Positions 1 through 14,721 of a stretch of 64,000 nucleotides of DNA are shown in pieces (the stretch's first letter is position 1; each line of letters begins with the position of its first letter). The DNA lies in the NCBI GenBank assembly GCA_013397115.1, contig VWZW01002639.1:2716211-2780210 (forward strand), in the 5' to 3' direction. A model generated the notes under the pieces. It was not told where the DNA came from. It was given only the letters and a program-made list of their open reading frames with translations, and made no database searches. Source of the DNA: Edolisoma coerulescens. Taxonomy: Eukaryota; Chordata; Aves; Passeriformes; Campephagidae. The position numbers and the translations under genes are program-made.

Positions 1-3000
1 CAACACATCCAAGGAGCTGCTGCACAATTAGGACTGAAAAGTGAACACATGATTATTATCATTTTTTACCCTCCCTTCTGCTGTGGGTGACAGAACACAA
101 TCAGCCCCTGACGTGCTTGGTTGCTTGGTAGCAGACAGGCACATTTTTAATTATATACTAAAATATGCTAAAGAACATAAAACGGCTGCGTGACTAATAT
201 GTGTGTATCAAGAAAGGCACATGACAGCAGCAAAATTGCTTCAGTGTCTGATAAAAAGTGCCTCTGCCAGGCTTGTCATCAAAAGATCAAGGGAAAGGGG
301 TGGAAAGTATTATTAATAAAACAGTGACTTTTTAAAATACCCCTCATTGTTTGAGGTGCATTTTTTTTAATGTCTAGCATGAATTTAATTCTTTTCCATT
401 TATTCAGCTTTGATTTAGTTCCTGCTTTTTCAAACAGAACTATTATATTAGACCTAAAATCTCTGCTTATTCTCTCATGACGCATTACTCCAAAGAGAAA
501 AGTGGAAAGTCCCAGCTGGGTCCTTGCAGTGCAAGTTCTTCATGGATTTGTTTGAACAAAATTACTTCAGTGGTCAGAGAATAAGGAATTATTTTATTAT
601 TTACAAGTGCTGAAGTAATTACTTTTGCAACAACCTGCTCTATAAACTGCTTTTCAGCAGGGAAAAAAGAAGAGAAATATTAATAAAGTCTCTTCCAACC
701 CAAACCAGTCTATGATTCTGTGGTTCTGGAATTGATAAAGGAGTATCTAAGCAGTAATTAGTCATGCCCTGTGAACAGTAGCATTCAGTGTACTCAGTGT
801 AAAATGAGAATCAGGCCAGAGCTCTTGAAGACATTAAAAGATTTTGACTAAATGTATTTAAAGTTGCTAAAGAAACAGCACTGAGCACAACAGCAGCTGC
901 CCCGTTCCTCGTACAGCACAGCACCTGCTCCCCTGCTCTGTGCCTGCCCGTCTGGAGCCGATACCTCTGGTGTGAATTACACGCTGCATTCAGAGAAAAC
1001 AATCTGCAAATGACTTAATTAAATCACAGCTCGCCTTGGAGCGGGGTGGGTTTGCTGGGCCGAGCCGGGATGGAGGCGCCGGGATGGAGCGCAGGCGGCA
1101 CCACGGGGAGACGGTGCTGGGTCTGTGCTGGGAGGGACACAGCCCCGCAAGAGTGTGCTCTTCCCCTCTCTTTCAACTCAAGCCTAGCTCCTGCTGCTGT
1201 CACAGGCACACAGGAGGAAAGCCAGCGGGAGCAGGGAGCTCTGGAGAGGCACTGCTGAACAGCAAGAGAGCAGGCCAAGAGTTTGAGCAAGACCAGAGCC
1301 CCCAGAGCCGCGTGCCCCATCCACCAAACCCCGCCTTGAGGCAGCACCCACAATGCGTACATCACCCCACGGTGACATTTATACATGTATTCGAGAACAA
1401 TCAATATTTAGATCCTTTGCATATAAATATTGTATATAAATATTTTTATGCCCTGGCCCTTCCTGCTGACCACAGTGGCCTTCTCCTTGCCTTGCACAGC
1501 TCTTGGACAGTACTAACTCAAAGGGGTCTGTCACAGGAACCATCACTTCCCTCTGTGATTCCAGAGCACAACTCCCAAAAACTGAGCTGGAAAAGGAGCA
1601 GTTTCAAGGAAGGGTGAACCTCGGGTCACAGGCAAAGACAACGGTGTTGCTCAGAGCACACACATTTGACCTGTGAGCCAGCATCCTGTCAAGCCTCGTT
1701 GATTTTAATAAGTCAGGAACACTTTTTCAAGCCATTGCCCTGCAATTTTAAACAAGTGTATTCCAAAGGAGATGGAGCAAGAGTGTAGGACAACTTTCAG
1801 TGCTGGGACCACCCCCAGAAGTGAGAGCAAGAGGAGCAGCACTGCTGAACCCAGCGAGGCAGAGCCATCACCACCTCCCTCCCGGCACTGGGAGCTGCCG
1901 GGCTCCCAGGTCTCCTGGGAAGGAAAGCACAACGAGGTGACACAGTGGCACTGTCCTGCTGTGCCACCACAGCACACAGCCGAGCCCTGCAGCGTCCCCC
2001 AGCCCGGCCACGGGACTTCCCAGCAAAACACGCCACACCAGGCACAGCTGGACTTACTTTTAATATCCACTTTCTTACCCTGCACTGAATTTTTCAGGCC
2101 TGTCCAATGCAACTGAAAAGGCTTCTAAGCAGAGCTGCCACCAACTCTTTAGTGACACAGAGCTACTGCCTGCAGCCAATACCCCCATGATGGGTGTTCT
2201 GCTCCTCCTGGGTTCTCCCAACACACTCAAAACCTTTAGGTGCTGCCTGCCGCCCACAGCAAGAAATTCACTCCAAGCTGACCACAAGAAAAACAACTGA
2301 CCACCAAAAGCAAAGTCAAAATACATCTAAGAACTCAAACTTAAAATAGAAATTATATGCTAGGCTGCTGATAAATTGATTTTCTAATGCAGTATTTCTA
2401 CATTCTAATACTATGCTTCATTTCTAAGGAAAGCACATTACAAAACCTGCTGGAAACACTCATGAGCTTTCACTCAAGTATCTTCTACAAAGAGGGAGTG
2501 GGGCTGTTCAGCTGTAGTCCTAACAGAGTCAGGCATTTTTTGTTGGGTTGGTTTTTAAATTGAGCTAGTAATTTTTAATTCAACCGAATTAGGTATTTTC
2601 TACTACTAATAGGTATCAGACTTTCAAGACACTGGTCAAATTCAATACTTCTGTTTGTACTCAGGGCTCAAGCCCCCTGAGGTAACACTCAATAACCCCC
2701 AACACTGCTGCAGCAAGGTCCACAGAGAGCAGGAACTCAATGCTGTGAGCACAGGAAGCAAAAGGCTGTTGAAGAACAAGACCAGAAGGGATGAGAGCAA
2801 CAGAGACAGGGAGAAAAAATGAAGATGAGAAGACACAACAAGTCCGGTTCCTCACCAGCAGAAGCCAGGAGCAGCTGTTTGCATGTTGGGTGAGAGGAGG
2901 TCTGGGAGGAGTGAGCAGAGAGATGATGGGATCCTGCCATGCACAGGTCAGCTGGAGAAGGGGGTGAGGTGTTCCTGTGTAGGACTGCTGGGGACAGGTG

Positions 3001-3439
3001 ACCTTGCAGGAGTGACAGCAGGGCGATGGGGGGCAGGTACCCCGAGGCCCCACAGAGCCCATGACCTCACGGGGCAGCTGATGGGCTGCAAGGGGCAGGG
3101 AGGGAGGGAGACAAATTACAAAAGCCCATGGGAGGGGAGAAAGGCAATGACATTTTTCCACATCCACCTGTTTTATTCCTTACTCTAGACCATAAGTTCT
3201 GGGTCTTTCCACCTTGGGGGGTATTTGCAAAGCCCAGGTGGGGTCTGGCTTCATTCCTCTGCCTAACTGCCACACAAACACAACTGGACAGCTCTGGTGG
3301 AACCAAGGATGCCAACCAACACCAGGTCAGGGACACGGACACATCCATGGCCAAGTCACAGAAACAGAAGCACTGCAGGGACTCCAAATGCACAGGAAAA
3401 CAAGATCCACTCACATGGAAAACGAGTGACTTACACAGA
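1..3439. other. Flanking sequence downstream of MITF
   Basis: I see no coding sequence here. The first 1 kb is AT-rich and contains a CR1 tail. A GC-rich patch at about 1025-1360 and another at 1800-2030 give long apparent open frames in several phases on both strands, but with low-complexity composition (Pro, Ser, Gly, Cys) and no family resemblance. From about 2540 to 2630 the sequence is AT-rich, and 2880-3120 is G-rich with GGGAGG runs. On the minus strand an AATAAA at 3170-3175 could be a further, more distal polyadenylation signal for MITF, so the gene/intergenic boundary is approximate. Confidence 0.6.
686..729 (+). repeat. CR1 LINE 3'-end fragment
   Basis: The stretch contains TCTTCCAACCCAAACC followed by CTATGATTCTGTGGTTCTGG, the typical 3' terminus of avian CR1 LINEs with its imperfect 8-bp ATTCTATG repeats. 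Only the last few tens of bases remain, as is usual for 5'-truncated copies. Orientation is plus, opposite to MITF. Confidence 0.75.
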
Positions 3440-3460
3440 TGTATGTGAAAAACCAAATGC

Positions 3461-3466
3461 TTTAAT
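3461..3466 (-). terminator. MITF: Probable distal polyadenylation signal (ATTAAA)
   Basis: On the minus strand the sequence reads ATTAAA, the commonest variant poly(A) hexamer. It is followed within 40 nt by T/GT-rich sequence (TTTGGTTTTTC, then TCTGTGTAAG) that fits a downstream element. It lies just past the miRNA-site cluster, where the end of the 3'UTR would be expected. Another candidate is AATAAA at 3170-3175. The choice is inferred. Confidence 0.5.
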
Positions 3467-3554
3467 CCATCTATCAAGAACAACAGTTCAAATTATTTCA
3501 TTGGATACATTAATATTGATCCATAATTTACAGTGCTATGGACCATACACAAAT

Positions 3555-3867
3555 TATTGCTGCAGTCAACAGCAGATGAATATCAACATTACAGTACCAA
3601 GCATCATAGCAAGAGGCAGTAATTAATGTCACTTTTTCAAGAAATATAGGTATTTATACTATTATCAACATCAGCTTCCCCCCCCAGTGCATTTTATGTC
3701 AAACAACATAAATGTAAGTGCATTATTTTGTGCTTTGTACTTTCCTTATGTACCTTCTTTTTGCTTTTACAGGTTGTAAGAGTTAAATATTGCTTTATAG
3801 GCCAAAAGCAGTAAGGAAGAACTTCACGGTACGCTGCATGTCCCCGCCTGTTGCATGGCTTTGGCAA
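3555..3867 (-). promoter_or_regulatory. MITF: Cluster of miRNA seed matches in distal 3'UTR
   Basis: Read on the minus strand, five matches occur within 313 nt: AGCAATAA at 3554-3561 (miR-137 8mer), GTACTGTA at 3590-3597 (miR-101 8mer), TGCACTG at 3685-3691 (miR-148/152 7mer-m8), AGCAATA at 3788-3794 (second miR-137, 7mer) and TTGCCAAA at 3860-3867 (miR-182 8mer). All four families are reported regulators of mammalian MITF. Seed matches alone occur by chance. The density and the agreement with known regulators make a functional block likely, but expression and conservation have not been tested. Confidence 0.6.
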
Positions 3868-5070
3868 AGTGAGAATTGGTCGGTTCCCCACCCACCTGCT
3901 CAGGGAAGCCACTGCTGCCCAGCGTCACACAAGTCACCGTCACCAGACCGGGCAACAACTTCTGTCCACCTCACTCCACCGAGTCCATGCCAAGCCCTGC
4001 CTGTCACTGCTGACTCTGTCCTCTGCCACCGACCCCTGCAAAGTCACAGCCACACCCTCCACCATGCTCCAACGGGCAAAGGCACCTCCCATTAGCACCC
4101 ACTGGGGGTCTGTGTCTCCTAGAGGTGTCCCCACTGCAGTGTCACTATTTCAAGGGTGGGCACACTCAGAGGAGGGCTGTAACCTAAGGAAACACGAGGG
4201 GGAGAGTGAGCAGGGCATGGCCAAGTTCTGTTATCCCAGAAAACACAAGGTGTAGGAGCACACAGCACAGCTGCTGTGGCCACAGAGACTTCTGCAAAGG
4301 AATCCAGCTCTTGATGGAATGGTTGGCCTTGAATCCTGACTCACATTCACAATGCATGTAGCCAAAAATCAGAAGTCACGGCTGTCAGCGAGTACCAGTG
4401 GTTTCACATAAGCTTGAAAAATATTCATATACCACAGTCTAGACTTGAATTTCTGAATGCCCAGGGCAGGCACCAAACCAAAAGCCTCATTCAATACATT
4501 CAGTGGTTCTCAGTTACTACACTCCAGCATGCACACCCTGATTTGTTGTACCAACGCTGCAGAACCATCCCATTTTCTGGGAAAGGGCAACACAGCCCCG
4601 TGTTACAGCTCAAGCACTTTCTACAGCCCTGACTTTCCTGTCACCCCAGCCAAACAGCAGCACCAGAAGCCTGTACCCCGATAGTCAGCTCGGAGCTATG
4701 GCACAGCTGCCCTGCAGGGACTGGGAGCATTTCCTGCCACCGGACCACGGTGACCACAGCACATCCTGCAGCCTCCTGCGTCCCACCTGGGCCAGAGCTT
4801 CTCTATCCTAGGAAAGACACATTCCTAAAAGCTGTCTGGGGTGGGGGGGGAGAGGCATCATTACAACCCAACTCCAGCTCCTCCTTCAAAAACTATAAAA
4901 GAAAGAAAAAAAGCCACAACCCTGTGGTTGCATCGACGCTAGCACATTGCTGGTGGCTCCAGCAGGAAGCGAGGGCTGGACACAGCCACGGGAAGAGTGA
5001 CAGCAACACAGACCCCGAGCTCCACAGCCGCCACCACAGCCCCGCCGAGCCCGAGCCCCCTGTGCTGGGA

Positions 5071-5255
5071 GCAGCGGTGCCAGGCAGGGCACACCAGGAG
5101 CCCTTGTCCCCCATGCCACAGCAGCGGTGCCAGGCAGGGCACACCAGGAGCCCTTGTCCCCCATGCCACAGCAGCGGTGCCAGGCAGGGCACACCAGGAG
5201 CCCTCGTCCCCCATGCCACAGCAGCGGTGCCAGGCAGGGCACACCAGGAGCCCTT
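5071..5255. repeat. 50-bp minisatellite, about 3.7 copies
   Basis: A 50-bp unit beginning GCAGCGGTGCCAGGCAGGGC is repeated head to tail at 5071, 5121, 5171 and 5221. The first two copies are identical, the third differs by one T-to-C change, and the last is cut after about 35 bp. The near identity points to recent expansion or ongoing homogenisation. It lies in what I infer to be the MITF 3'UTR, about 1.9-2.1 kb after the stop, in a GC-rich island within otherwise AT-rich sequence. Confidence 0.95.
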
Positions 5256-6019
5256 CCCTGGGGAAACGTCCAGGAGAGGGCTCAGCAAGCTGCACCGTGG
5301 GAACTCCCATCACTATCCCAGGCCACCCCATCCTACCCAGTTCACATTTGGTTTCTGCTGAGCCTAAGGTTTCCTTGGAAAGCCGGCCAAACTGGCACTC
5401 AGGTCACTCACTGTTGCACTATCCTATGTAATTCCCAGTGTAGCACAAAGGAGAACGGGAAGCTCTGGTTTTCTATACGTAGGCACCATGCTACACCTCA
5501 GCGCCCTATACACCACCACCCTAAAGCTCTGTCTACGCCACACTTCAGTCAGTGCTAGTCGAGGAAGACTACAACTAGAGTTTAAGGCACTTCATTCTGA
5601 ACGAGCTACGCCTGCCAGTCAGCTGTAGGCTGCTGTGGAGAATTCCATTCCCTCCGTCTAGCTCGGAACACCACCTGTCACCTCCGTGGAACACCTAGGC
5701 TGGATATAATACAAGGAAAACTACCGTTATTGCATAGGACTACACTTGAGTAGATAATGCACCGAACTACTTTTACAACATGGTTGCATGTTAAAAATTA
5801 ATAACATTGTTATCAAGTAACAGTTATTTGCAGATACAGTAATTTACTCTTTTTTTTTTGTTCTTTTTTTTTTCTCTTATGTCAGCCCCAGTGCTGAAAT
5901 AGAACACAAATTGCTCTAACGGGTATATTAACTACATAGTTATGTTTCCAAGCATATTACTACTTTTTTTCTGTATCACTAAAAATAAATATGTAAGTTC
6001 AGTTTCTCTACAGAGTTGT

Positions 6020-6025
6020 TTTATT
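6020..6025 (-). terminator. MITF: Candidate proximal polyadenylation signal (AATAAA)
   Basis: A canonical AATAAA on the minus strand lies about 1.16 kb after the MITF stop codon. T-rich sequence follows 30-40 nt downstream (TATTTATTTTTAG). It is the only canonical hexamer I found between the stop and the distal cluster. Its use would yield a 1.2 kb 3'UTR lacking the minisatellite and the distal miRNA sites. There is no transcript evidence, so it is a prediction from motif and position. Confidence 0.45.
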
Positions 6026-6764
6026 ACCTAATCTAAATTTTTACTCTACCTTAAATGTGTTTAAAAACATTTTCAAAGTGAGACTGTAATATACAAAATA
6101 TTCTCAAAATCTCTCTTAAAACACAGAACCCTGCATAAAAGCTTCCTTTCAAGTGTTTACAAAGAACGCAGAAAACTTCCAATGAGTTTTAAAAATGTCA
6201 AAAAATCGCTGCAATATTAAGAGGCAAAAATCTTACAAATGAAATACAAATAAATTTAAAACAAAAAGTTGAGGATAACTAAGGAATCCATGCAAATCAA
6301 AAGAAACTGTACAATGCAATTTAAAAAAAATAAAGCCAATTAGATATGTACAACATAATGTGCCCAGGTGATAATACGCATCCTTTTTTTTTTTGTCCAA
6401 AGAGTGTATCCCAACTTACAGTGCTCCTGCTTGGTTTGCCACTGGCAAAGCCATCTGTGTGTGTCACGAAACAAAATAAAAATTTAAGAGGAAAAACTTG
6501 AACCATGATCAAAAGGAAAACCCAAATCAGCTCAGAGTAAAATTAAACAACACTCTGAGACACTCGCATCTCCCTGCAGTTTCAGCAACAGCATTTTATA
6601 TCACAATCAACACAATCAGGATGTCTTAACACTTGGGTTTAGTTTGTTTTCCGAGTGAAGTAGGGTGGGTATTTTCCCTAAACACTTATCATGTACGACC
6701 AACATCTGAGGGACACTGTATCTTTAAGGCAGCACTATTCAATTAATACAATTACAAATTGGAC

Positions 6765-6788
6765 TTTTTTTTGTTGTTGTTGTTGTTT
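6765..6788. repeat. (TTG)n simple repeat in 3'UTR
   Basis: A run of T followed by five TTG units. On the transcribed minus strand this is CAA-rich sequence ending in A's. It is an ordinary simple repeat inside the proximal 3'UTR. Confidence 0.9.
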
Positions 6789-7041
6789 CTTTACATTCTT
6801 TAACTTTACATTTTGTTTCCAAGTAAATAGGTTGCATTTACAATCCTACAATTGCCCCCTCCCCCCCAGTAGAAACAGACTTCATCTGTAATTCTATTGC
6901 TTTGAGTAGATTTGACCAGTTCAAAGTTCTTGGCGAATCCAGTTCACAGATTCTGTACATATGCTGTACAATATTTTGGAGGCATTGGTAGTTTTAAAAT
7001 AGAATATACAAGTTTCTTCACAAAAATTCTAAAAAAAATCC

Positions 7042-7075
7042 TATATATATAATATATACACACACGCACACACAC
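7042..7075. repeat. (TA)n(CA)n dinucleotide tract in 3'UTR
   Basis: Alternating TA then CA units (with one CG) lie about 110-140 nt past the MITF stop codon. In the transcript this reads as TG repeats followed by TA repeats, a composition that can bind CELF-type or ARE-binding proteins. It is probably length-polymorphic. Confidence 0.9.
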
Positions 7076-7184
7076 TGATGAAGCACAAGGGGGAAAAAAA
7101 AAATCAAAAAATTCTACAAAAGGTAAATTATTTCATCTACTGATCAAGAACCAAAGCAGTTTATGAAAGGTGTGCCAACAGATG

Positions 7185-7586
7185 CTAACAAGCATGGTCA
7201 GTGTCCTCCATGCTCACGCTGCTCCGCCTGCTACTCGTCTTTGACGCCCCAGGAGACACGGAGGAGAGTAGTGGGTCAGTCACTCCCACGGGGGAGAGGG
7301 TATCGTCCATCAGGATATCTTCCAGTTTGGATCCCATTTTGGCAGGAACACTGTAAGTGCCAGCTGGTTCAGTCACGTTTCCCAGGTTGTCACTGAAGCT
7401 GATGGTGCCGTCAGTGAGGTCCAGGGTGGTGGTGCAGGACAGGTCTGTGTGGTGTGGCATCATGTCTTGGGTGCAGTTGTCCAGCACAGGCTCCTGTTTG
7501 ATGACCCTGTTGACCATGTCAGGGGAACAAAGGCCTGTAGATGGGACAAGGGACAGTCCGTGTGCCCGGGCTTGCATCTCAAGTTC
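7185..7586 (-). CDS. MITF: MITF exon 9: C-terminal regulatory region and stop
   Basis: This terminal coding exon of 402 nt follows a CCTCACAG acceptor. It opens with ELEMQARAHGLSL, the end of the leucine zipper plus the Ser298 site, then CSP (Ser307). It keeps the VIKQEP SUMOylation motif (Lys316; Glu318 is the site of the human E318K risk allele), an acidic activation segment (LTCTTTLDLTDG-like), and the conserved KLEDILMDDTLSP block. The C-terminus is RRSS followed by VSMEDTDHAC and TAG, so Ser409, the RSK/AKT target, is present. Changes from the mammalian protein cluster between the SUMO motif and the SVPAKMGSKLED block (for example NVTEPAGT). Function is nuclear transactivation and control of stability. 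Confidence 0.98.
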   Translation of the reverse strand, partial: ELEMQARAHGLSLVPSTGLCSPDMVNRVIKQEPVLDNCTQDMMPHHTDLSCTTTLDLTDGTISFSDNLGNVTEPAGTYSVPAKMGSKLEDILMDDTLSPVGVTDPLLSSVSPGASKTSSRRSSVSMEDTDHAC

Positions 7587-9679
7587 CTGTGAGGGAGAAT
7601 AAAGGGCAAATTAAAAGAAAATCTGGAAGGAAAATGTGTCGTCTTATGCTCATCTTGCAGCTTCCAGTTTCCTTCTCCTGTACACATTTCCTCCCTTCCC
7701 CATAGTGACAAGTGCTTGTACCTTGCACACTCCAGCCCTGCAGATTTTCACCAGAGGTGGGTGAACACCACCCCACACAGGCCCTTCACACTCCTCCTCA
7801 GCACCTAGACCAGAGCCAACACCCAGCACCTTGCAGCACAGACATGATCCCCTAAGGCTTCTTCTCAAACCAGTGCCAGGATAGGTTTGGCATCAGGTAG
7901 GGTGAGGAAAACATTTAAAAATAGGGGGGGAAAAAAAGAAACAGCAGAAGCATGTGTTTAGTACTTTTTAAAAAGTCGTACGTGAAGGCACAGCATGTCT
8001 GTGTGATCCTTGTCAATACCCACTGACACTGGAGGGGACATTTCTCACTCTACAAGTCTGGCAGATCTTTAAGAGGTCAATCAAAACCAAGCAACAACAC
8101 TATTCCTCTGCAGAAAAATCACAAGAAGTCACAGGAAGGTTTCAGACTTCACACAGAGCCACGATTTTTCAAATCTCCATGGAAAGTTTAAATCCCACCT
8201 TCACATTTAATCATACAGATGTACTTGACCGAAGACAGATAATAGAAGAATTCACTTAAATGCCCTCTCACAAATACATCAGTAAAAGAGATGGTTTGCT
8301 TCTACTTCTGCATTATATTAGGCAATCACAATCTCTGCTGTGATAGTGCTGTTTCTGGGTATTCCTGTCACTGAGGCTGATTCATACCCTTGTTCCATCA
8401 TTTCCAGGCTAAAACAAGCTTGTAATGGCACACTCCAAGATCAGAGAAGGTGGAACGAGCAAGTACTTCCACCAGCTAACGTGCCAGAATCAGGAGTTCC
8501 TTATTCCACGCTTAATCAGAATCAACACAAAAAGGGAAAATACACACTTAAGGTTATTTGCTGCCAGGTGTATTGCCTGTTATTCAAGGGTCTGGGTTTT
8601 ATGGTATTTTGATCAGAGGAGCCAGAGCAGATGCATAGTATAAAGCAAGACAAAAGACATTTATAAGGTGATCTCGCTTAGCTTTGAACCACCCCTGCTT
8701 GGTGTTGCTCTGCAAAAGGGTTGAGTGCTTTTATCATCTCATTCTAGCAGCAGATTGCTCAACCAAGTACAAAACTCTGTGAGGCTCAACCCGGCCTGTT
8801 CTATTTTAAAGCTGTTTACTTCCACACTTGACTCTCAGGTATTTGCAGCTTCATTATCTCCCTGGTGGATTAGCTGGGCTGTTGAGGGGTCTCCTGGCAG
8901 GCCACAGATGCATGCAGAGCTCAGCTGTTTGTGCTGCAGGGGAGCAGCAACACGAGGATATCTGGGATATCACTGTCTCCATGTTAGGTGTTCTTACACC
9001 CAATTCTGGTACAGTTCTTTAATAACCCTTCTATGGAGAGGGGTGGCTATCCAGAAAAAAAACCTGTGTGGGCTTCAGGGTTAAAGTTTCCTATCCAGCT
9101 TGAGGTGAAGACAAAGGAATTAGTTAGAGAAATGGAGTTCTCACCCTTAAATCTCTGTGTAGCTCAGAACATCGGGAACCTGGGTGAATCTAACACGGCA
9201 ACAACCCACAGAGAAAACATATTCATGCCACCTACTGCTTTTCAGTGCTGAGGAGAACTGTTGTACAGTCCTACAGACTTCAAGGAGCAGGGAAGACTCC
9301 TAAACAGCTGAACATAATTTCATGACTATCGACAAATACATGATACATGAAGTCCCAGCTCCTTAGGCCTGGCAAACAGAAGAATGTATTATCATTTGAA
9401 ATCTTTTTGATGGTATGGTTCGGAACTAGCGTTGGCCGTGGTAGAACAAAACCAGACCACTCATAAGTGCTTTTACTGGAGTGTTAAGATTCTATTTTAC
9501 CTTTTTTTTTTTAACTAAGATATCTTTGGCTCTTTCTGGAAAAATCTCTGCAGGCATCTCAGCACTGGCCGCCGTTTATTTAAACGCTGCCTCCTTCTAA
9601 CCCACACCCCACAAGCCATCACTATTTGCAATCACACGCTGCAACACCAAGAGCATTTGCAGCTCGTTTCTCAGCAAAC
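7587..9679 (-). other. MITF: MITF intron 8
   Basis: The donor is GTTTGC, weaker than consensus but with G at +5; the acceptor is CCCTCACAG preceded by TTTATTCTC. I see no coding sequence in the 2.1 kb. A short G-run/A-run tract lies near 7922-7942. The long open frames at 8340-8640 and 8725-9080 on the plus strand have no recognisable protein content and no splice or start context. Confidence 0.85.
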
Positions 9680-9827
9680 CTGTATTCTGAGCAGCAGGTG
9701 CCTGTTGGCATGCTCCAGCTTCTTCTGCCTGTTCTCCAGCTCCTTGGTGCGCTGCTGTTCCCTCTGCAGCTTGCGGATGTAATCCACCGACGCCTTCAGG
9801 ATCGTTCCCTTGTTCCAGCGCATATCC
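9680..9827 (-). CDS. MITF: MITF exon 8: end of loop, helix 2 and leucine zipper
   Basis: 148 nt, the same length as in mammals. The first base completes the Pro codon split with exon 7. It encodes DMRWNKGTILKASVDYIRKL (loop end and helix 2) and then the zipper, which begins REQQRTKELENRQKK and ends HANRHLLLRIQ. Leucines recur at heptad spacing. MiT/TFE factors carry a kinked, out-of-register zipper that limits dimerisation to family members, and the sequence here keeps that region. One substitution from the human protein is visible (Thr for Ala in QQRTKELE). The acceptor (GATCCCCAAG) has a short pyrimidine tract. Confidence 0.98.
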
Positions 9828-10923
9828 CTTGGGGATCAACACAAAAGGACAAGGTTTTGGAGCTGTTCCCTTCAAAGCTGCACTTGTGACTGCACCTTAT
9901 CCAGACATAACACCCAGCTACTATTTATTCCAAGTTTGTGGATACAGAAGGCATTTGCAGTGCGCTAGAGGGGGCTGGAGCACAGCCCTTGGGAAGCACA
10001 AGTGCTTCAGAGAGAGAGGCTGCTGCATCACCATCTCCTCACATCATCTTACTTTCTCTAAACTAGCAAAAAAAAAATCTTACTGCAGACTGTCAGAGCA
10101 AAGATCCACCTGTCCTGTAGGTTGATACTGACAGATATTGTCTTGCTGGCCTTGGAGGAGGCTGCAGAGCCTCTCTGCAGAGCAGCTGTGAAGTTGCTCC
10201 ACAAGCAACTGCCTCAAAACACTGGAAAATCTCCCCAAAAGCATCAGGGGCATTGATGCAGATTTAAGTGGACTTTCAAACTCCAGAGCAAGGAGGGTTC
10301 CTTGCTACTGAATCAGCATTGGGAAAGTGTAAATACAAGCTAAAAGCAGTAAAATCACTGTAGAATTATTGTACAGAACATCTGGGAAATTACAACAAAC
10401 ACAGGCAAATTATCAGTGAATAGGCACACAGTTATGCTCTTTATTTTGCTTCCTTTTTTTCCCTTGGAAGGAATGGGAATGTGATGGCTTCCCAGAGAAA
10501 CTGCCCTCCGTTTTCACTGAAAGAGGGACCAGTTCTGTCTTGTCAAGCTGTAACACCTAATTAATTAAAAGATTCATTTAGCAAGACATGCAACCATCTA
10601 AGCAGCCAGACCAGTACAAGGTTTCCCATCCTCACAACTCTGCCTCTGGTAAGGCAGTCAGTCACTCCCAGCACCAAACCCAGCTCTGAGACAAAAATCA
10701 TCGAATTAATACAAACACAAGCAGGTTCCAAAAGGGGCAAAATGAATCCCCCCAAAAAATCTTCAAAAAATATAATGGAACCTTCAAGCATTTCTACAGT
10801 CACAGAGTGCTCAGAGCAAGAAGGAAACATAGGAATTTTGGGGGGGTTTTGGAAGTTCTTGCTCTCCCCTAGGATTTTTTTACCTCCTCCCTCCCACAGT
10901 CTCCCCGGGCATGTTGTACTTAC
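9828..10923 (-). other. MITF: MITF intron 7
   Basis: About 1.1 kb between GTAAGT and CCCCAAG splice sites. It contains moderately AT-rich unique sequence with short A and G homopolymer runs near 10068 and 10840. I recognise no repeat family or coding content. Confidence 0.85.
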
Positions 10924-10999
10924 GGATCATTTGACTTGGGTATCAAGGTGCCCAGTTCTTTTATACGGTCATTAATATTAAATCTTCTTCTTCGTTCAA
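10924..10999 (-). CDS. MITF: MITF exon 7: basic region end, helix 1, loop
   Basis: 76 nt, matching mammalian exon 7. It encodes IERRRRFNINDRIKELGTLI followed by PKSNDP. The arginine run at its start is the DNA-contacting basic region, including the arginine lost in the mouse mi allele and in human Waardenburg/Tietz alleles. The Glu and Arg residues of the basic region that read the E-box are intact, so DNA binding should be normal. The first codon (Ile) is shared with exon 6 (A|TT) and the last (Pro) with exon 8 (CC|G). The donor is a strong GTAAGT. Confidence 0.98.
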
Positions 11000-14603
<3,604 letters not shown>

Positions 14604-14721
14604 CTGTGAGCTCCCTTTTTATATTAGGAAGATTAGCTGGACATGAGTTGCTGATGTTTAGTCCTGGAGGAGGCATGCTTTGGTTGCCATAAAGGTCAAT
14701 CAAATTGCCAGACACAGGCAA
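14604..14721 (-). CDS. MITF: MITF exon 5: activation domain with SUMO site
   Basis: 118 nt, matching mammalian exon 5. It starts LPVSGNLIDLYGNQ and ends NSCPANLPNIKRELT. The IKRE motif gives Lys182, one of the two SUMOylation sites of MITF, at exactly the human residue number. A few substitutions are visible in the linker (SMPPPGLNIS). The acceptor is CTTTTCCAG and the donor GTAAAT. The final G starts the codon completed by either exon 6 acceptor. Confidence 0.98.

Larger units (their letters stand above)
3440..7184 (-). other. MITF: MITF 3' untranslated region (long form)
   Basis: This runs from just after the TAG stop to an inferred cleavage site shortly past the ATTAAA at 3461-3466. The 3.7 kb length is somewhat longer than the roughly 3 kb mammalian MITF 3'UTR. 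The stop-proximal 1.6 kb is AT-rich with few stop-free frames. A GC-richer middle (about 4680-5300) holds a minisatellite. The distal 450 bp is AT-rich again and carries seed matches for miR-137, miR-101, miR-148 and miR-182, all reported MITF regulators, which is the main reason to extend the UTR this far. The exact end is inferred. A shorter UTR ending just beyond 6020 is equally possible in some transcripts. Confidence 0.6.

Noticed and set aside
1036..1617. 193-codon plus-strand open frame in the downstream flank
   Set aside because: Low-complexity composition, competing frames on the other strand, and no recognised domain or splice partner.
5071..5255. CRISPR-like array
   Set aside because: Units are contiguous with no unique spacers, in a vertebrate UTR. 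It is a minisatellite.
4750..5431. Overlapping long open frames on both strands around the 50-bp repeat, with a repeated peptide
   Set aside because: The repeat unit is 50 bp, not a multiple of three, so each copy shifts frame. The open frames arise from the GC-rich minisatellite.
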